Below are positions 39,390-52,100 of a DNA stretch of 64,000 nt, in pieces. Position 1 is the first letter of the stretch; every line of letters begins with the position of its first letter. The stretch is from Adineta ricciae (lineage: Eukaryota; Rotifera; Eurotatoria; Adinetida; Adinetidae). The notes below the pieces were generated by a model that saw nothing but the letters and a program-made list of their open reading frames with translations, made no database searches and had not been told where the DNA came from. A program made the translations under genes and the position numbers. The DNA lies in contig CAJNOJ010000061.1 in assembly GCA_905250025.1 (NCBI GenBank), positions 248,001 through 312,000 of the forward strand. The letters run 5' to 3'.

Positions 39390-42300
39390 TATGTGTGTGT
39401 CCTGTCCTTCACTCTCTTCATTCATTTAGTATATAGTTCAATGTTGCTGCTCATGAAAAGGAGGATGATCAGCAAGTCGAGAGGCAAATTTTCGATCATG
39501 TATACATATCGAAATGAACTTTCGTTACTTCCCACTCCTTGCCTATTTTTGTTTCACGTCCCCTATCATTTGTCGCTGAAAGTTTCATAGATGATCAAGA
39601 TAGGTTCGATTAAACACAAATGTGTATAGTCTTAACAGTTAGAGTGATAATTTGATAACCTTCAGGGCTAAGGAGAGAAAAACTCGTTCCGACGATATGT
39701 GTATGATAATGATTGATATCATTTCATCATGTCTGATGAATACGTATCTATATGTGGGACGCATGTGTATGGTAAAATCGGACACTATAGTTATGGTACA
39801 CTGTGATAAAAACCAGAAGGTTATTTCATATGGTTTATATAAAAAAAGAGAGTTCAACTCAATATAATTACATTCAAACTATCGTTATGCACATACGTAC
39901 GTACATCTAGTAATGCTATATGAAAAGCACGGGTCGAATGATTATTACATGAAAGGAACATCAACAAACTTGGCGTATGTACATATACATGTATTGTCAA
40001 TGTCTAATGGATGATAGAAACGGTTACTAACCGTGATGTTTCGTCGAAACACCCATTGTCACTTATTCTTCGTTTTTTTCTCTTTATCGTCTCTCGCGTT
40101 GGGAACCAATATCGGTATGGCGAACGAGAATATGTAGTACCTGTTCATCGCTCGTATGAATAAAAGCAAATGCCGATGGGAGAAGACTCTCAACACATCA
40201 AGGTGATTTCTTTTGTTCGTCAATAAGAAAAAAATGTTCTTAATCGAGATATAGAAAAGAAAATTGAACAAAATGACATATCTGATTTCGTATGGGCACG
40301 TTACGAACAAAGAAAAGAAGAGAAAAAAAAACTAAAAGTTGACAAAATAACATCATTTAGTCATTCGAGATGACTGACATTCGATCAAATTTAATAATAG
40401 AAACTTTTTCTTTTCCTCAAGCAGCGTCTTTTTTTGTCATTCAAAACATCTGTCAACAGGCTTTTTATTCATTTACGAAACTTGACAATGATCATTGCTT
40501 CTATCTTTAAACAATCCAAAGTGATTCTTTTCAATGTCGCGTCGCTATTTGTTTCATGTTGAGCCGCCTTCGACAACGCGCATGTGTGTGTCTATGTACT
40601 TGGATATGTATGATATGAGATTATTGTCTCTACTTACTGACTGTAAAGCTGACCTAGAACGACTACGACATCGAAAAATTTGATTAGTACACGTACACAT
40701 GCATAGATGTATATGATATAATGATGTCACATAGACGAGAGAAAGAAAAAGACGCAGCGAACCTTGGGAAGTGGTTAATGGCATCGAAGAAATTGAATAT
40801 TTCATTACACTATTGACTCTAAACTATTGCCTGTCAGTCTCATTGAAGACAAAAAAAGATCATGTCAATATGACGAGAAGACTATGTACCATTTGGTCAA
40901 CTCCTCTCATACGTCAGTCGATGATGAACATGATTATATAATATATCTAGGGAAGATGTTTACAAATACATTCTTTTCTCTACGAATGTCTCTTGTACAT
41001 ATGACATCGTGTACGCATACTCACGGATAATAGCGAAGTACGTCAACCTGACGACTCTTGTTCTCTGTTTTTATGCAAACTAGAAAGAGAAAAAACGATA
41101 TTACATCATATCTCATTGTATTCACTGATGGTGTTTGTACTTCGAAGTAATTATTTCAAACTAGAACTCCTACAGGCAGACAACAGATCGAAAATGAACA
41201 GACGGAGAAAGAAAACTGAAGAATAGGAATTCAAGCTGTTGCTTTTAAGCTTGCGATTCACTGAAATAAAATGACCGCATTATATGAGCAACGATTGTTA
41301 AGGTAACAGAACGAGAATAATAGATATCCTTTTGCGTTGATGAAAACCTCAGTACCGATTACAACGAAATCTGATAAGTCGAAAGAGAAAAAATAGAATG
41401 AGAATCTTACCCATAAGAGATCATTTTATGACAACAATCTGATCGTCATAAACTCGCGATACACTCATAACTTACTTATATGTAATGACAATGATCTCTT
41501 GTTGAAAATGTCGTCATACGAGTGTATTGATCATTAAATAACTTCAACAGTGCTGTATATACAATTTGTCGCATAACAATGTGAATATTTAGAATGAAAG
41601 TTTTCTTTCTTCTCTTTTCGATTGATCAGATTGTTAAATAAAGGAAAAAAGTGAAAATGATATTTAGTATCGTGGTTTGAATGGATTAATAGTTACATAC
41701 TGACGACCGTCGTAAGATTATATAGTGGTTATATAGAGTATCTTCTTACATACATATGTTCTAGACGATAATGATAATGTTGTATATGTACAAGAGTGGT
41801 GCAGTGTGTGCGCTTGTCTAATCAGAAAGAATGTTCAGAAGCAATGGTCTGTCTTCGAAATGAGTTCAGAGTCATTGATGTGAATGTACACACATGACAT
41901 TGAGTATGGTACTATGAAGGACACGCGTCTGTGCAAATAATTATTTCAACAACTCTCATCGTTTTTCTTTCTCTGGCTTTAGTTCATCACTTGAAAACAA
42001 AATAGAAAGAGAAATTTAATGAAATCGATTTCATTCCATTCAATGATCATCAACGCATATTGAAAGAATCAAGCATTTCTCTTTGAACAGGATCGTATGA
42101 AAAGTCATTCCAGCTGATGAATGTATACATCAGCGGGATAGAAAGGCATTGTTCAGAGAAATAACAGCTATTTTTGGTAGATTCACTTCAGTTCTGCTTG
42201 ATAGATGATATGTCATAATATGATGGGATGTCGCTCTTATTCACCTATGTTTTGTTTCATTCATTCATCCTTTCTTTCTGACATATTCTCTTCTCATTGA

Positions 42301-42424
42301 TTAGGCAAAAGAACAAATCGGTTTTGACTTGCTGGTTGCTTGCATAAATGCACACGCAATCCACTTTTTTGATTTCTTGTCGTTGCAAAAAGACAGTTTG
42401 AAGATTTTCATAATAAGTTAGCAT
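39129..42424. other. Long intergenic region
   Basis: 3.3 kb with no recognised gene. Contains an (AT)n run (listed separately) and a few short open frames on both strands that do not resemble proteins. The first few hundred bases should hold the promoter of the minus-strand Mab-21-like gene. Confidence 0.5.
39354..39385. repeat. (TA)n microsatellite
   Basis: About 32 bp of uninterrupted TA dinucleotides, followed by AATATATGTGTGTGT. Simple tandem repeat. Confidence 0.95.
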
Positions 42425-42900
42425 ATGTCGGGGAAAAAGGGTAAAAGCAAAGGAGCGTCTGCTGATGGTGATTCGGGCGAAGCATCAGGTGGTGGCAGCA
42501 AAGGTGGTAATTCAGTCAAAGTAAATATATACGATCATAAATATGGAATAGAATTATTTTATTCTCAAGGTTCGACATATTTTATGTGAAAAACAATCGA
42601 AAGCACTGGAGGCTTTGGAAAAACTCAATAATGGTATGAAATTCGACGAAGTTGCGCGTACATATTCCGAAGATAAAGCTCGACATGGAGTAAGATGCGC
42701 TTGATGTAGTAGTTAGATAGATTGATTCATATCTTCTCATGTAGGGAGATCTAGGCTGGATGACGCGCGGATCAATGGTCGGGGAATTTCAGGATGCAGC
42801 GTTTGCCTTACCTGTTAGTACATTAGCCAAACCAGTGATATCATCTCTTGTTAAAACCAAATTCGGTTATCATATTATAATGGTCGAAGGCAAAAAATAA
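42425..42900 (+). CDS. PIN4: Pin4 / parvulin-14 peptidyl-prolyl isomerase
   Basis: Three phase-0 exons, 42425-42520, 42570-42689 and 42745-42900, summing to 123 aa (human PIN4 is 131). Parvulins of this type catalyse cis-trans isomerisation of prolyl bonds; Par14 acts in the nucleus and nucleolus in ribosome biogenesis and can bind DNA through a basic N-terminus. The N-terminal 32 residues are basic and Gly/Ser-rich ([20 protein letters not shown]). The rotamase domain follows: [59 protein letters not shown] and [14 protein letters not shown]. The conserved His (RHILC) and the final FGYHII are present; there is no WW domain, which separates it from Pin1. AATAAA lies at about 42924, and the GALNT gene begins only 85 bp after the stop. 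Confidence 0.95.
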
Positions 42901-42950
42901 AATGATGTTTTTCTTTTTTTAAAAATAAAGAACATCTTCGTCTTGAAGAC

Positions 42951-42985
42951 ATTTTTTAGATATGATATAGATCGATGTATAAATA
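42951..42985 (+). promoter_or_regulatory. Possible trans-splice acceptor upstream of GALNT
   Basis: CATTTTTTAG at about 42950-42959, lying after the PIN4 poly(A) signal and 26 bp before the GALNT start codon. A polypyrimidine tract plus AG in such a short gap looks like a 3' splice site, as expected for a spliced-leader acceptor between two genes of one transcript. Inference only. Confidence 0.35.
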
Positions 42986-45473
42986 ATGTCGCTTCGATTC
43001 CGTCGAAATCGTTTGATAATCATATTGATTATAACGATTTTGTCGCTGATCTATTTGCTCAATGATTCGTCAGAGACTTTGAAGGTGGATGACGAAGTCA
43101 TCGTACGTAGAAGGTCACATTCCAGAGTGAAAATCGATGAAAGAACGACGACGGCGGCAACGAAGAAACCTTTTCGATCTGTACGAGAAGAAATTGTCGA
43201 AATTGATGGAAAACAAGTGAAAAGAATTGATTGGCACGATTATGAATCAATTGAGCGTGAAAATGCTCGCACTGGTGGGTTTTATCTTAACTTAACTTCG
43301 ACCTTGCAGAATACCATTTTACTATTGAATAGGTGTCGGTGAAGGAGGGGCGGGTGTTGAACCCAGCGCACAAGAACGCAGCAGTGCAGAATTCAAACGA
43401 CTCTATCGTGACAATGGTTTCAATGCATTTATCTCAAATAACATTTCATTGGAGCGTTCAGTCAAAGATATTCGACATCCTGAGTAAATAATTCTCTCAC
43501 TCCAATACGAGTCTATTTTTTTGTTTCTGTCTTAGTTGTAAGAAGCGATTATATCTTGCTGAGTTACCAACAGTAAGGCATAATGTAAACTTTAGTAAGT
43601 ATACTAGTTCGTATGTTCCATTTAGGTGAGCATCGTTGTTCCTGTTCATGACGAACATTTGACTACATTGATTCGAATGATCCATAGTATAATAAATCGT
43701 ACGCCTGCTCATCTTCTACAAGAAATCATCTTGGTTGATGATAACAGTCGTAAAGGTAAACTTATTCAATGCGTAAAAACTTTACCGCTGATATTTTTTT
43801 TATTAACAGAAGAGTTGAAAGGTCCCCTTGATAAGCGTATTTCCGTTTTACAGAAGACACGTGTGATTCGTCTTCAAAAACGTGAGGGTTTAGTTCGCGC
43901 TCGAATCGCTGGTGCACGTGAAGCAAAAGGGGAAGTGTTAATCTTTTTTGATTCACATGTGGAAGTCAATATCAATTGGTTACCACCATTGATTGAACCG
44001 ATTGCATTGAATTACAAAACAAGCGTTTGTCCGTTTATTGATATTATTAAATGGGAAAATTTTGCATATATCGCTCAGGATGAAGGTAAAGAAAACGGGA
44101 TGAAAAGTGATACCTACGTTCGGTCAGTCTTTAGGAGCTCGTGGTGCTTTTGATTGGAGTTTGTACTATAAACGGCTACCTTTATTATCATCGCATGCAC
44201 AAAATCCATCAGAACCATTCGAGTAAGCGCTCACAAATCAAGTCTCTGTTAAGGTGAATATTTCTCTTCTAGTAATCCGGTTATGGCGGGTGGTCTTTTT
44301 GCTATAAGTAGCAAATGGTTTTGGGAATTAGGCGGTTATGACGAAGGTTTAGATATATGGGGTGGTGAACAATACGAGTTGTCATTTAAAATCTGGCAAT
44401 GTGGTGGTCGATTAGTTGATGCGCCGTGCTCGAGAGTTGGACACATCTATCGTCAATTTAACCCCCACGGTGGATTTGCTTTGGGTGATTATTTATCCCG
44501 AGTAAACATATCTATCAATGGATATCTCATTGAATATATTTTTCCATCATAGAATCATAAACGTGTTGCTGCAGTTTGGATGGACGAATATGCTGAGTAT
44601 GTGTATAAACGCAATGAACATATGAGGTATATTCGTTTTTGATTGAATTAAGCCTATCCATTTGTTTATGTATGTAGAAATATAGATCCAGGTAATATTG
44701 AAAAACAACTGGCAATACGAAAGAAATTAGCCTGTAAACCATTTAAATGGTATTCAATCGAATAATTATGGCCAATAGTCATCTTATCAGTTGTATTTCT
44801 AGGTTTATGGAGCATGTTGCATTTGATCTACCTCAATACTATCCACCTGTTCCTTTACCACCGTATGCAACAGGCGAAGTAATATTGGCGAATTATTTTG
44901 GTAGATAATGAATTCGAAACTTTTCTCAAATGATATAGATTCGAAGTATGGTTAGCTCTCTGTGCATCGACACAAAATTCGGCGGTGAGCACGCAACATT
45001 CGGTCTTGATCGATGTCTTCGTGATCATCGTGATCGGAGTGGTGAACAAGTAATCGACGGCTTCTAAATCTCATTGAAACTTTCTCAAAACTTCACTTTT
45101 CTAGCAATTCGAGCTCAGCTGGCGACAAGACATTCGACCAAACGGACGTGAACTATGTTTCGATGTACCACAACAAGAGAAACGTACACCAGTTATACTA
45201 TTCAGTTGTCATGGTACTGTCAACTTTCATTGTCTATCGTTTGTTCTATTTCTCATGTGTACAGGAATGCGTGGTAACCAGCATTTTATCTATGATTTCA
45301 AGTCGTTTCATATTATCCATGTATCCACACACTTGTGCTTAGATTGTGAGTTAGAAAGTAAGAAAGTGTTCATGGAACGATGCAACCGAACAAGCAAAAC
45401 TCAACAATGGATATTTTTGTCGTATAACGAAACATTGATTCTCAAAGATATGCGACAATATTTTCTTGAATGA
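42986..45473 (+). CDS. Polypeptide GalNAc-transferase, GALNT10-like
   Basis: Multi-exon type II membrane enzyme of the Golgi that starts mucin-type O-glycosylation by moving GalNAc from UDP-GalNAc to Ser/Thr. Seen in order: short cytosolic RFRRNR, one membrane segment ([16 protein letters not shown]), a stem, then [18 protein letters not shown], the GALNT entry region. GT-A catalytic domain: [61 protein letters not shown] (metal-binding DxH), [75 protein letters not shown] (catalytic-loop and Gal/GalNAc-T motif). The tail is a ricin-B lectin domain ([20 protein letters not shown], then [14 protein letters not shown] and [10 protein letters not shown]). [13 protein letters not shown] and [20 protein letters not shown] match GALNT10 best. 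Introns are 45-75 bp, all GT..AG. Confidence 0.92.
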
Positions 45474-45801
45474 TGTGAAATTTTTTTTGCGTTCTTTTAC
45501 GAAGTAGCTTCTGTGATACAATTTATTATTTTTTTTAATATTTGGTTAATATAAAGTGTGTCAGGGCCCTCAAATGTGACGACCAACGAATCATTTTTCA
45601 TGATAAATGAGACGATCAATATAGCGAACGAACATTGCATATTTATTGACGCATGTGTATCCATCTCTTCACGAATAAATGCAAAGAAAGGAAAAGAAAT
45701 GTTCACCTCGTCTGAATATCATCATTGTTTTTGTTTCGTTCAATGAAAGTTCAGCGATGTTATCCCATTCTTTCACATCGTGTCGTTGAGCGCATACGTT
45801 C
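45474..45801. other. Gap between GALNT10-like and CDK genes
   Basis: 328 bp, AT-rich, no gene. Contains 3' UTR of the GALNT gene and the promoter or leader of the kinase gene. An open frame at 45558-45746 has no recognisable features. Confidence 0.5.
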
Positions 45802-47437
45802 ATGGCTAGACTACTTCTTGTGAAATCAGATGTTTACGAACTAGGAGAAATTATCGGACAAGGTGCTTATGGGTAAGATCTGTTCCTTGTGAAAAAATGA
45901 TTTTCGTAAAGAACGGTATGTTCCTTTGTCTCATAGGTGCGTATTCAAAAGTCGAAATGTAGCGACCAATGAAACGGTGGCGATCAAACGGATGAGCATG
46001 TTGCGTACTCGAGAAGGTTTACCACCTTCAGTGATTCGTGAAGCGGCTCTACTGAAAAGAATTGGAAAAGTTGGTAGTGATAATTTGATCTGGTAAGAAT
46101 CTATCCAGAGCCTTGCATTTCTTTCATGTTCACGATTCCTTTGTCTTTGTTTTTAGTTTGAAAGAAGTGTTTAGTGAACAATCAAGTGTTGATCAACAGA
46201 ATATATACTTTATTTTTGAATATGTTGAACAAGATCTTGAACGTTATCTAAAAATTCATAATCTCCTGCATATTGATCAGATTCGAGTTCGTAGTCTGAT
46301 AGGACGTGTGTGATGAATAATTTCTCTTTCATTTTCGATTTTAGAATTTCACTCAACAATTATTAACAGCTGTTTCAGTCCTTCATAGTCATTCGATTTT
46401 TCATCGCGATATTAAACCACAAAATATTCTTATTACAAACAGTGGTTTGTTGGGAAAAGATTTAGAATGATTAACGAAAAACATTTGTTTTGCAGGTATA
46501 CTGAAACTAGCTGACTTTGGCTTGGCTCGAGAATATCATGAACATAAAGTTTTCACTACTGTGGTAAAATATGTCTTGACAGTCACAAATATGTATAAAT
46601 ACTGTTTGAATATTAAGGTCGTGACAATGTGGTATCGGGCACCAGAAATTCTTCTATCATCACCCTATTGTACATCAGCTGATATGTGGAGCGTCGGATG
46701 TATTCTTGGCGAAATGGCTTTAGGTCGACCATTGTTTTCTGCGAAATCTGAAACTCGTCAATTGCGGCGCATTATTCAGTAAGTGTAGATTCTTCTCAAA
46801 GGATCACGTAGTACTAACACTACAAAGATTCGCTAATTTCCATATGGTATTTAGTTTAATGGGTTTACCGATTGAGACTGACTGGCCACAAGATTCGCAC
46901 ATTGGGAGACAAGCATTTGAGAACTGTCGTCAACCGATCATTACTCTGGAACGACTTGTTCGTTTTCCAGACAGCTGTGCATTCGATCTCCTTCGAGTAA
47001 GTTTCATTGATTCTTCAACGTATGTGTCATGTATTATACGATCGATCTCATGTTCTTTCTAGTCATTACTTTCATTCAACCAAAGTCTCCGTCCAACAGC
47101 TAATCGCGCGTTAGACCACCAGTTTTTTCGTCGAACCGATCATACCTCATGTACTGTTACTTGGTCATCGGAGGATATTGCTGAAGCGGCAGCTGCTGTG
47201 CCAAATCTTGATGCGTACATTGACGGTGATCTGACTACGAACAATGATGGTGATCAACGAATTGAAAATAGTTGCTCAAGACATGATCCGATAGATTCCA
47301 GTTACTATTATCAATTATGGTCGTCTCCTGATGATGAACAACATATGCTAACAATCAACAGTCATATGAGTAGTGCTGCTGGTGATGTACCTCAATCACC
47401 GATTGATATTCTTTCCTGGTGGCCCGATAGTCCATGA
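45802..47437 (+). CDS. Cyclin-dependent kinase of the CDK4/6 group
   Basis: Multi-exon Ser/Thr kinase. CDK4/6 pair with D-type cyclins and phosphorylate Rb to drive G1/S. Motifs in order: Gly loop [14 protein letters not shown], catalytic Lys in VAIKRM, C-helix [16 protein letters not shown] (the PSTAIRE position reads PPSVIRE; human CDK6 has PLSTIRE), [15 protein letters not shown] (EHVDQDL in CDK4/6), [28 protein letters not shown], then [40 protein letters not shown] and GLPIETDWP (CDK4/6 have GLPGEEDWP). The activation-loop Thr is in VFTTVVVT. A roughly 80-residue Asp/Ser-rich tail follows the kinase fold ([13 protein letters not shown] onward), longer than in vertebrates. The intron at about 46565-46618 splits TTVV|VTMWY cleanly. 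Confidence 0.88.
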
Positions 47438-48066
47438 CATTAATTGTGTTGAACTATTCTGTTTCTTGTAAAATGAGTTTTTCGAATTGTGTATTAATTT
47501 CTCTTCTCTATATCTATTCTGTTCATTAGTATCATGAAAGAAACGAAGAAAGTTTTTTTTTAATGTGTTAAGCTCCTGTTAGGATTCGATTTCAATTCCA
47601 CCTAATGTCAATATTACGAGTTTATTTTCAAACATTTCTCGATAGGCTTCAGATCACCGTACGCTAAAAATGGCCACGAAGTCTCATCACAATTACCGCT
47701 GTCCTCTTTCTCATATTTCATTCTGATTAGAAGAAATCGTAGTTTCGCTTTTTTTCTCTCTTGTTACATTATTAAACATTGATCAAGAAAAATCTCTTGT
47801 TGAACTTTAACGAAGCAATCGGTGTCATACTATCGATGATGTCAAAGGAAAAAAACATTCCGTGTCTTCCATTTCTCCAATTGTTTACACTGGCAACTAT
47901 TTGTTTAGTTTAATAGCAAGTCGGGCAATGGTAAAAAAAGAAGCTTTTATTTTCAGTGGCCGTCTTTGATTGCTGTTTGTCAAAAATGTATGCATTAGAA
48001 CAAAATAAATATTCAAGCAATGAAAACTTTCTTTTCTACAGATTCACGCATGGCTGAAGGGTTGAT
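47438..48066. other. Convergent intergenic region
   Basis: About 0.6 kb between the CDK4/6-like gene and the minus-strand SHIPPO-like gene. AT-rich, with AATAAA near 48005 on the plus strand. No gene seen. Confidence 0.5.
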
Positions 48067-49149
48067 TTACGAATAGTTAGTAGTAAAATAGATTCCACGT
48101 GATAGATACGACCCAATTTGCTTTTGAGTTGGAAAACCGATCACTCTGTCGTACATGCCAGGACCAGGCGCGGTTCGTCCTAGTTTCGTTGGGAAACGTT
48201 CAGTATTGCTTCGAAATGGAGAGGCTATTGCTGGACCTGTCATGAACGAAGAATAGTGATGTTGATCGGATGTAGTATTGATTTTCTGTGAAAAGCAACG
48301 TATGGGTTAGTTGTATTTCAAATAGGAGGGCTTACTGGAAGAAGAACGTCTCTTTTACTTTTTGATTTGAACGAATTACTTCTACAAACAATCGAATAAT
48401 CCATCACAATCGAAATCATAAATATTCTATTTTACTCTGATTTGATTGAATTTGTAGGAGAAAGGTTTTTGGAATGATTTTGTCTTCCGAATAGATTACG
48501 TCTTGATTTTATATTCTAAAAAGCAAATAAACTCGATTTGATGAGAAAAAAAACTATGTCGAAGATACCTTGTCATGATTTACAGACATCGCTTTTTGTA
48601 ATACGTTGAACCGTTCGGGACTTTTGAAACCGTATAGCAGGGGTAATCGTCTCATTCTAAAAATAACGGGTCTCATTTGCTAAAACCAAAATTATATTTA
48701 CCGTTCTGCAAAGTATTCTACTAGTTCCGCGTCGGACAATGAGTCTTTTTCTTTTGCATCGAGTGATTCCGAACTTCGTCGTTGTGAAGCCGAGCCATTG
48801 TCACGTACGATAGGCCGTGGGAGGTTTTCTTTGGCAAATATGTTCAAATGACTATCAAACGCATCAAAATTCGGGACGTCCTAGACAAATGACGTTTCTT
48901 GTGCGACGAAATCAAGTAGTTGAATTATCTGTTTTTTACTTTCATCGGCCCCTGCCAATCATTTTCATACTCCGTTCTTCTTGATGGTCGACGACTGGTT
49001 TGCCGGAACGCTTCTTGCCGCGACAAAGATCGTCTTTTTCCACTTGCAGACGTCTCTGATGTTGATTCACTTTCATAATTAGCATCTGCAATGTTGGAAT
49101 CTTGGTCGTCATGTTCGAAGAGGGCAGTCGAGGAGACAACGTCTTGCAT
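48067..49149 (-). CDS. Unrecognised 273-aa protein with a PGP-Y (SHIPPO-like) motif
   Basis: Six exons on the minus strand: 49149-48940, 48880-48702, 48656-48569, 48515-48436, 48381-48336 and 48285-48067. All have GT..AG introns and they sum exactly in frame to 273 aa. Not a family I can name. The first 70 residues are acidic and Ser/Glu-rich, then basic Arg-rich (GKRRSLSRQEAF). The middle contains DVPNFDAFDSHLNIFAKENL and ELVEYFAERMRRLPLLYGFK. The C-terminal exon has GPAIASPFRSNTERFP, then RTAPGPGMYDRVIGFP. APGPGxY is the core of the sperm-tail PG-rich (SHIPPO/STPG) repeat found in microtubule inner proteins of cilia, so a ciliary role is plausible. With one repeat only, that is inference. 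An upstream in-frame ATG at 49203 is possible; I chose 49149 because it gives a tidy N-terminus. Confidence 0.65.
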
Positions 49150-52100
49150 GATGTTTTTCTTATGAAAGTCTGACAAAAGACATGTGAACAATCGAAATTG
49201 CAATATGTTTTTGTTGCTCTATGGGGTTACTTAAGTTATTGTTTTCTCGAACGACAAAGACGATGCTGAAAGAAAGTTTGATGCATTGTCGTTCTCCGTA
49301 CTCGTCATACACAGTGCAATGCAATGTAATGTAAAAAGAAGAGAAAAAGGGAATAATAAAATTACGTTACGCAGTTGTAGAGCAAGAAGAAAATATGGTT
49401 GAATAATGGAGGAAAAAGAAGAAACGAATGATGATGGATTGGCCATCATCAACGTATACTGGTTAGAAACAAATTGTTAAGTTCAAGAAGTCAGATGCAG
49501 ACTAGTCGTAAGTCACGTCATCTTTTCAATAGAATGATTCGTGTCAAAACTTGAGCACGTTGCAGAAAAAAAAACATATGAAAATATCGATGATCTCAAG
49601 TGAGTGACAAAATGTATTGAAGTATGCATCGAAACTATCTTTATTCATGTACAATTTATTCTGTCTGTGACTTTCGTTAATGAGCAATCAAATGCGTCGA
49701 GTATTGGTAGTATTGAATTTGTTTGATTATGGAGTCAAGTCTTCAGGGGACAAGCAATTGTCTTGAGTAATGAAACGTTTTGTACTGTTTCACAATGAAC
49801 ACGAAGTGTAATTATCATTTGAACTAACGAACACAAAACATAATTTGTCAAATTGTTGTTTCAGATACAACCAGATGGAGATCGATATATTTGTTTGAAT
49901 GATATGATAAGTCACCGCAAGAAGTAGAAAAGAAGATAAATTATTAATCGATTTCTCTTTTTTGTTTCAAATCAAAAACTCGAAACAAGAAGATAAAAGA
50001 CAAACATCTATAGAATCTAATCATCATTAATTCTCCATCCTACTGGAATAGATTGTCTACGTAGAGAGAGAGAGAGACAAGATAAATGTCTGCGATTGTG
50101 TAAGGTACGTTATATGCTGATTGTCTTCGACACTGGATGGTGTCGGCGCGGCATATCGTTAAACAAAAAGAAGACGAAAATAGATAGTTGCTTGTATTCT
50201 CATTGACGATGACAACGTTTGTTTCAAGCAGGTAGTTAACATAAACAGGGGGTCTACCGTCTTCTTCCTTTGAAGATCATAAGTGCGTCATGATGCAACA
50301 AACGGAAGTCTTGATGTTGTTCTTAAATTAACTTTGAAATCTCTGAATCTATCGAACAAGTAGAAGGCTTCATACTGTGACTAATGTAATCAGATAGCAT
50401 GATACATATTGTGTGTTTTTTGAGTATCTATCAACCTAATCATACATAAACAAATCAATGGAGATCACTTGAAAACAATCAATTACATTGTTCTTTTCAT
50501 TTTGAAAGAGAAAAATATTCCTATGCATAATTTCAGTTTTCGTTGGTGAACTGTTTTAAATATGAAAATATGAACTCGAAGCAAAGTACAGTCTATCTGA
50601 TTGACTGGAACGAAAAATGTTCAATACGATCAAATTCGAGCGAAACGTGATGCAATGAAGCTGTGTGCTTGATTGAAATCTTTCGTTCACCACTTGTCAT
50701 ATCTCCTTACGCTTCTTCTCAATGGTGTGACTGTTGCTGCATAAATTAGAATTTGAGCTAAGCCTGATCTTTTAAACAGCCAGGAAAAAAAGAAGAAGAA
50801 GAAACACCTGATTCTGATCAGGCGCATCTAATCTTTTGACAAGTTTGACTCATCTTCTTCTGATGTTGTTGATGAATATGTTCCAAAGAAGAAGAAGGAA
50901 AAAACGAAGAGAGCTGTAATCAAACGGAAATGTGTCATTGAATTCGACGCACGCGGTTTTCTTTTTCACATTGAAACACCACACCTGTTCGACTGTTTTG
51001 TTTTGACAATTCGATTCGTTGAGAAGAGAAAAACAATTATCATTAATATTATCAATTGATTTGTCTTTTCTTATTCTTCTCTCATGGAGAAAAGAGAGAT
51101 AGATAAGAACTAGCATGTGCAATACGAAATGTGGACATTAATCGAACTCCTGTGTAGGACTCCGAGGAGTCGTAAAAATGATCATTTGCGATATAGGTTG
51201 TCTCTATCGTGAAAACAGCTTATGTATCATAATCATTTTTTTGAGAACGACTTTTTTCTTTCCGATAAGCATCAGAAGTCCCTTGAATGTTTGCTAGCTC
51301 TTTCATTCTAATCATATATGTTGATTTGCTCTTTTACACACATGCACATATTAATGACTATTGTCGGTTTTCAGTCTCCCCTTTTTCTTTTTTTCGCTGT
51401 TAAAAAGTAGTAAGAAGAATTCCCTAGTCTAGATGATTTCTCTAAAGATATAAGAAAAGGAAAAAACGTTTGATTGAGTGGAACAACGATCACACGTACC
51501 CTTTCTCTCTCTCTCTCTCCCTGGCTTTCCGTCTTCCTCTGCTTCTCTCACATTCCCATGTTTTGTACTTATATAATCATCCAGAAGAGATGACGAAGCA
51601 AGCAAAAAGTCGGTCTTTGCGCGCATAGACGATGAAAAATGAGTTGTTCGTAAGTATAGATGTTGATCATGATCATTTTCTTAGCACCAATAGGGAATTG
51701 GCTTGTACTTTATCGTTTGTTCTTATTGGCCCATCTCGTAAGATAAAAAAAGATACAGAAGGAAAGGAAGGAAAACACAAGTTGTTGCCAGTGACGAAAA
51801 GAAGGAGAAGAAAAAAAGACGACAACGATGAGAGAGAGGAGTTTCTTTCCATCATTTTGACCTTTTCACGCGCTCGTCTTTTTTTCTCTGCTTCTCTCTC
51901 TCTCTTTTTGCGATCTACGAGGAAAAACAGATTAATCGTTTCATTTTACAAATTCCCTTGCCTTTCTTCTTTGTTACGGCGCGCAAGGTCTCGTAGGAGA
52001 GCTCGTACACAGTCCTTTTCCCGATTCGCGATTCTCCCATTGGTATCCGCAGTCTCTCGATGAGAATAAAGAAAGAAGAAAAATAACATTACATGTCATA

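Noticed and set aside
51632-52063. 143-codon open frame upstream of EBF
   Set aside because: Arg/Lys/Ser/Leu low-complexity from purine- and pyrimidine-rich DNA; no recognisable fold and an opposite-strand frame overlaps it.
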